A stretch of DNA of 9,262 nt from the NCBI GenBank assembly GCA_955652255.1, contig CATPAW010000153.1, positions 1 to 9,262 on the forward strand. Direction: 5' to 3'. Shown piece after piece: positions 6,019 to 9,262 of the stretch. The translations under genes were made by a program, and so were the position numbers. The DNA is from an uncultured Chthoniobacterales bacterium. Lineage in GTDB: Bacteria; Verrucomicrobiota; Verrucomicrobiia; Chthoniobacterales; UBA10450. The notes beneath the pieces were generated by a model that had not been told where the DNA came from, did no database searches, and saw only the letters and a program-made list of their open reading frames with translations. How positions within the stretch are numbered: position 1 is the stretch's first letter; each line of letters opens with the position of its first letter.

Positions 6019-8376
6019 TTAAACATTTGATCTCCTCGGCCGCGCTACGAGGAGGAGGTCACGGCCGACAAGATAAAGGAGAACCGAGAGAAGGATGAAG
6101 GGGATTGTCGTAAGGAGATCTGAATGTGCGCCGTTGAAGAATGGATTGTTGGCGGTGGACCAATCTTCGATTCGCTTGCTTACAGCGACAAGGCTTGGCA
6201 CGCCGGCCATGAACGCAATCACGATTCCGGCGAGTGCGCCGCCGGCGATATACCCCGAAGCGAGCAATACTCCCGGGCTTTTATCACCTTCGGCGGTCAA
6301 TTCGACTTCGGACAAATTTTTGTGGCGGAATTTTACTCGCAAGTACCGATCGACGAGCAAGCGCATCATTCCACCGATAAAAATCGGGCTGGAGGAGGAG
6401 AGCGGGAGATAAACACCCACGGCGAAAGCGAGCGACGGAATCCCGCTCATCTCCAGCACGATTGAGATCATCACGCCGAGTAAAACAAGCGCCCACGGCA
6501 GTTTCCGACTGAGAATTCCCTTGATGATGTAGGACATCAAGGTTGCTTTCGGCGCGTCGAATTTCGCCACAGCCGATCCGTCGGGCCGCGTCTTGTGGGT
6601 ACCGTTGATCCCCGGATCGACAAGGTACGCCGGAACCCCTTGATCGTTTACCAGATAGCGCTGAGCGGGACCGCCCGAGGGGTCGAGTCGTTGCCAGACG
6701 CGATACGTGTTTTGATCCGACGACGCTTGCGGACCTTGCAATTTTTCCGCCCGACCCAGCTCTTCGGCTGGCGCGCGCAAATTGGACTGGGCGGTAGTCG
6801 CAGGCACATACACAGTGGAAGCATCGTTCAATTTCAGCAGAATTGGACCGAGCACGAGGGAAGAAGCGAGCGCGCCCGCGAGGATGGCGATCTGCTGAAA
6901 TTTCGGTGTCGATCCAACCAGAAATCCCGTCTTCAAGTCCTGCGAGGTAGTGCCGCCGTTCGCGGCGGCAATGCAAACAATGCCACCGATCGAGAGCGCA
7001 GTTACGAAATAGCTCGGCCCGGTCCAGCCGACGATCAGGAAGATCAGACAGGTGAGGAGCAACGTCGCCACGGTCATTCCCGAAATCGGATTGGATGACG
7101 ATCCGATCTCGCCAGTTAATCGTGACGAAACCGTCACGAACAAAAATCCAAATGCGACGATCAAGAACGCGCCAAGCAGGTTCCACCGCAGATTCAATTG
7201 CGGGACCGCCATGATGATTGCGATGAGCGCGAGACATCCAATGATGACAATGCGCATAGAGAGGTCCTGATCCGTGCGCGGCGCGTGTCCGCGTGGACCG
7301 TGCCCGCCGCGCAAGTCCGTCAGTCCGCCTTTTAATCCGTGCCAGATGGTCGGCAGCGACCGAAATAGGCTGATGATGCCGCCGGCCGCGACGGCGCCCG
7401 CGCCGATGTAAAGAATATAGGCGCTGCGTATATCGTTCGGACTCATTTCGCTGATTGGAATTGTTCCGGGCGCAATAGCGGTGGTGGTGTGCTCGCCAAA
7501 AAATTTGATCGCTGGAATTAAAACGAGATATGCCAGCACGCCGCCCCCGCACATGATGGAGGCAATGCGTGGGCCGATGATGTAACCTACGCCCAGCAAG
7601 GCGGGCGAAATTTCCGCCGCGATCGAGCCGGCTTTAAAAGGTGCGGCAAAAATTTTCTGCGGCGTGTCCTTCCACATTTTGAACGCGCCCATCGCAGCTT
7701 GATAAAGAAAGCCAATTCCGAAACCCGAGAAAATTACTTTACCGCCACCAGCGGCTTGCTCGTTCACGATAGCGGCATTTGTAGTTGTCGATGTTTGATC
7801 CATCGCTTCGATTGATTCTTTTGAGGCGGCGGCTTTCAGAACTTCGGCGCAAGCTGTGCCCTCGGGGTATTTGAGCAATCCGTGTTGATCGACAATGAGC
7901 GCGCGGCGCAACGGGATCATCATCAAAATACCAAGCAATCCGCCGAGGATGGCCACCAGCATGACGCGCGTGATCTCGAGATCGAACCCGAGAATCATAA
8001 TCGCGGGCATGGTCACGCCCAGGCCGAAAGCGATCGATTCGCCGGCCGAGCCGGCCGTTTGCACGATGTTGTTTTGCAAAATCGTCGCGTCGCGCAGGCC
8101 CAATTTCGAAAGCAGGCGAAAGATCGTGATTGAGATCACGGCGACCGGAATCGAAGCGCTCACGGTCAGTCCAACCTTGAGCACGAGATAAAGTGAGGAA
8201 GCGCCAAAAACCATTCCAAGCAGAGTGCCTATGATGAGCGGAAGCGGCGTAAGCTCGGGCATGTGGACAGACGCCGGCACGTACGGCTTAAAAGCGGCCG
8301 CGAGCGGATTCGTGGGCCGGGCGCTGACGATATCGAGGTATTCGCCTGGCGGGTTTGCGGTATCGACGGTCGCCAT
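6019..8376 (-). CDS. OPT-family oligopeptide transporter
   Basis: 785-residue polytopic inner-membrane protein of the oligopeptide transporter superfamily (PF03169), proton-coupled importers of peptides or metal chelates. Many hydrophobic segments are visible; I estimate 14-16. Family blocks seen: LVLKVGLTVSASIPVAV, NNIVQTAGSAGESIAFG, GLLKYPEGTACAEVL, GVGYIIGPRIAS, SSSNPISGMTVATLL, NGGTTSQDLKTGFLVGSTP and APKATLMSYIIKGIL. An unusually long hydrophilic loop (about residues 517-608), with QRYLVNDQGVPAYLVDPGIN, separates two membrane segments and makes the protein longer than typical prokaryotic OPT members of about 600-700. I chose ATG 8376; the in-frame TTG at 8463 would add 29 unrelated residues. 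The substrate cannot be told; cell-wall peptides are an attractive guess given the neighbours, but no more. The response regulator gene follows on the same strand. Confidence 0.92.
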   Translation of the reverse strand: MATVDTANPPGEYLDIVSARPTNPLAAAFKPYVPASVHMPELTPLPLIIGTLLGMVFGASSLYLVLKVGLTVSASIPVAVISITIFRLLSKLGLRDATILQNNIVQTAGSAGESIAFGLGVTMPAIMILGFDLEITRVMLVAILGGLLGILMMIPLRRALIVDQHGLLKYPEGTACAEVLKAAASKESIEAMDQTSTTTNAAIVNEQAAGGGKVIFSGFGIGFLYQAAMGAFKMWKDTPQKIFAAPFKAGSIAAEISPALLGVGYIIGPRIASIMCGGGVLAYLVLIPAIKFFGEHTTTAIAPGTIPISEMSPNDIRSAYILYIGAGAVAAGGIISLFRSLPTIWHGLKGGLTDLRGGHGPRGHAPRTDQDLSMRIVIIGCLALIAIIMAVPQLNLRWNLLGAFLIVAFGFLFVTVSSRLTGEIGSSSNPISGMTVATLLLTCLIFLIVGWTGPSYFVTALSIGGIVCIAAANGGTTSQDLKTGFLVGSTPKFQQIAILAGALASSLVLGPILLKLNDASTVYVPATTAQSNLRAPAEELGRAEKLQGPQASSDQNTYRVWQRLDPSGGPAQRYLVNDQGVPAYLVDPGINGTHKTRPDGSAVAKFDAPKATLMSYIIKGILSRKLPWALVLLGVMISIVLEMSGIPSLAFAVGVYLPLSSSSPIFIGGMMRLLVDRYLRVKFRHKNLSEVELTAEGDKSPGVLLASGYIAGGALAGIVIAFMAGVPSLVAVSKRIEDWSTANNPFFNGAHSDLLTTIPFILLSVLLYLVGRDLLLVARPRRSNV

Positions 8377-8410
8377 TGGTAAAGAGCTTTCAAAAACACC
8401 GGCAAAGTGC

Positions 8411-8431
8411 AAGCAGCTTCTGCTTATTATC
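8411..8431 (-). promoter_or_regulatory. Possible -10 box and leader hairpin for the OPT gene
   Basis: In the 101-bp divergent spacer (8377-8477), the minus strand has GATAAT (8431-8426), a five-of-six -10 match, with no good -35 upstream. The same strand then carries AAGCAG-AAG-CTGCTT (8425-8411), a perfect 6-bp hairpin at or near the transcript start. The leader would be about 40 bases. Weak evidence. Confidence 0.25.
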
Positions 8432-8440
8432 TTAGCGCAA

Positions 8441-8469
8441 TTGACGGAAATCGGCCGAACCAATAACTT
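8441..8469 (+). promoter_or_regulatory. Candidate promoter for the zinc-ribbon gene, implying a leaderless mRNA
   Basis: TTGACG (8441-8446, five of six matches to the -35 consensus) is followed by a 17-bp spacer and TAACTT (8464-8469, three of six). Transcription would start about 7-9 bases later, almost on the GTG start codon at 8478. GAGG at 8471-8474 is only 3 bases from the GTG, too close for a normal ribosome binding site. Confidence 0.4.
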
Positions 8470-8477
8470 CGAGGCCC

Positions 8478-9182
8478 GTGCATGCGGAACTGGAACAACT
8501 GCTCGTTCTTCAAGATCGACAACAAAAGATCAAGCAGATCGAAACGGAGATAAAAACTTTGCCGCTGCAAAAGAACAATCTCGAAGCGCAGCTGGCGGCA
8601 AGTGCGGCGAGCGTGGAAGCGCTCAAGCAAAAAGCGCGACAGGTCGAGATCAATCGCAAGAAGCTGGAGCTCGACGTCGGGACGCGCGCCGAAAGCATCA
8701 CGCGGCTCAAGACCCAACAATATCAAACGCGCAAGAACGATGAGTTCCAGGCGATGGGTCACGAAATTGAGCGTTACGAAAACGAAATCCGCAAGATCGA
8801 GGACGAAGAACTCGAACTGATGGAACAGGCCGACAAACTGAAGGCCGAGCTCGGGGCGGATGAAAAGAAGGCGACGACGACAAAAGAATCGATCTCGCGG
8901 CAAATGACAGATTTAGAATCAAAATCGAAAACGCTGGGCTCGCGGCTGGAAGATTTAACGAAAGAACGCGCCGAGCTCGCCGCCAAGATTGACGAGGATT
9001 TGTTGAGCCGTTTCGAGCGCCTTTTCGCGAGCAAGGGGGACGCGGTCGTGGTCGCGCTCGAACATGAAGTCTGCACCGGTTGCCATATGAAAGTGACCAC
9101 GGCCACGGCGGCGCGGGTAAGAGCCGGGAAGGAGATCGTGAGTTGCGAGCAGTGCGGCCGGATCCTGTACGACGCAGCGTGA
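8478..9182 (+). CDS. Coiled-coil protein with C-terminal C4 zinc ribbon (CT398/HP0958-like)
   Basis: 234-residue protein: a long charged coiled coil (about residues 5-185, heptad-rich with Leu, Glu, Lys and Gln) followed by a zinc ribbon with CTGC (Cys199, Cys202) and CEQC (Cys223, Cys226), then GRILY at the end. The layout matches a widespread family that includes Helicobacter HP0958 (FlgZ) and Chlamydia CT398 (CdsZ), which act as adaptors for flagellar or type III secretion and for sigma-54. In free-living relatives without those systems its role is unknown. The start is GTG at 8478, because the conserved ELEQLLVLQDRQ follows directly and no other start is available in this frame. The ATG at 8482 is out of frame. 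It is divergent from the OPT gene and followed by a REP-like element. Family confident, function open. Confidence 0.9.
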   Translation: MHAELEQLLVLQDRQQKIKQIETEIKTLPLQKNNLEAQLAASAASVEALKQKARQVEINRKKLELDVGTRAESITRLKTQQYQTRKNDEFQAMGHEIERYENEIRKIEDEELELMEQADKLKAELGADEKKATTTKESISRQMTDLESKSKTLGSRLEDLTKERAELAAKIDEDLLSRFERLFASKGDAVVVALEHEVCTGCHMKVTTATAARVRAGKEIVSCEQCGRILYDAA

Positions 9183-9191
9183 GCCAGTTGA

Positions 9192-9261
9192 TGTAGCCAC
9201 CGGCCTGTGGCCGGTTGTTTTCAGCGAGCGTTTGGAGACGGCCGATAGGGCCGTGGCTACA
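9192..9261. repeat. REP/BIME-like double-hairpin element
   Basis: A perfect outer inverted repeat TGTAGCCAC (9192-9200) / GTGGCTACA (9253-9261), with further GGCC/GGCC pairing after a one-base bulge, encloses two hairpins. They are CCGGCC-TGT-GGCCGG (9200-9214) and ACGGCC-GATAG-GGCCGT (9238-9254). Same plan as the element at 1984-2053: TGTAG and CTACA ends, two internal hairpins, about 70 bp, directly after a plus-strand gene. It reaches the window edge, so it may be part of a larger cluster. Confidence 0.8.
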
Positions 9262-9262
9262 C

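Noticed and set aside
6031..6053. CTCCTC / GAGGAG inverted repeat near the OPT 3' end
   Set aside because: It lies within coding sequence for the C-terminal Arg-rich tail, is short with a long loop, and needs no special explanation.
6284..7552. Long open frame on the minus strand overlapping the OPT gene
   Set aside because: It is a shadow in another frame of the transporter, rich in Arg and His with no recognisable family block or signal, while the OPT frame shows clear conserved motifs throughout.
8225..8743. Plus-strand open frame spanning the OPT start, the spacer and the zinc-ribbon gene
   Set aside because: It crosses two well-supported genes in other frames and has low-complexity, Ser/Arg/Gly-rich composition.
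1..9262. CRISPR array, tRNA, rRNA, prophage or defence system
   Set aside because: No regularly spaced direct repeats, no tRNA-like cloverleaf, no rRNA stretch and no defence or phage protein family were seen on either strand.

Overview
The window reads as a chromosomal segment from a Gram-negative bacterium. It has moderately high GC, few strong Shine-Dalgarno sites, cytoplasmic NagZ with exported NamZ and L,D-transpeptidase, and short interspersed palindromes. The style of the proteins (FKBP-type rotamase, nadD-rsfS, CT398-like zinc-ribbon protein, long OPT transporter) and of the repeats recalls soil Verrucomicrobiota (Chthoniobacterales/Udaeobacter-like). That assignment is an inference from memory, not from a search.

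Layout, left to right. Minus strand 1-1213: an uncharacterised exported protein with a lysozyme-like motif, translationally coupled (TGATG) to an L,D-transpeptidase cut by the window edge. Plus strand 1274-1984: exported FKBP-type peptidyl-prolyl isomerase, followed by a REP-like double hairpin. Minus strand 4310-2099: namZ, nadD, rsfS. nadD and rsfS overlap in an ATAA stop/start, so rsfS appears to start at ATA. A degenerate inverted-repeat element fills the namZ-nadD gap and reaches into the nadD start codon. Plus strand 4329-5483: nagZ, divergent from namZ with 18 bp between start codons, and carrying a nested palindrome in frame inside its coding sequence. Minus strand 8376-5497: an OPT-family transporter, then a receiver-only response regulator. 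Plus strand 8478-9182: a coiled-coil protein with a C4 zinc ribbon, followed by a second REP-like double hairpin at the window edge.

Functional theme. At least three genes act on peptidoglycan: L,D-transpeptidase (cross-linking), NamZ (removal of terminal MurNAc) and NagZ (removal of GlcNAc from muropeptides). The uncharacterised protein at 383-1213 may be a fourth. NadD (NAD synthesis) and RsfS (ribosome silencing) are housekeeping genes. The most unusual things here are not a new gene system. They are the small palindromic elements, one of which has been absorbed into nagZ as extra protein sequence, and the non-canonical rsfS start. I see no CRISPR array, tRNA, rRNA, transposase or prophage gene.
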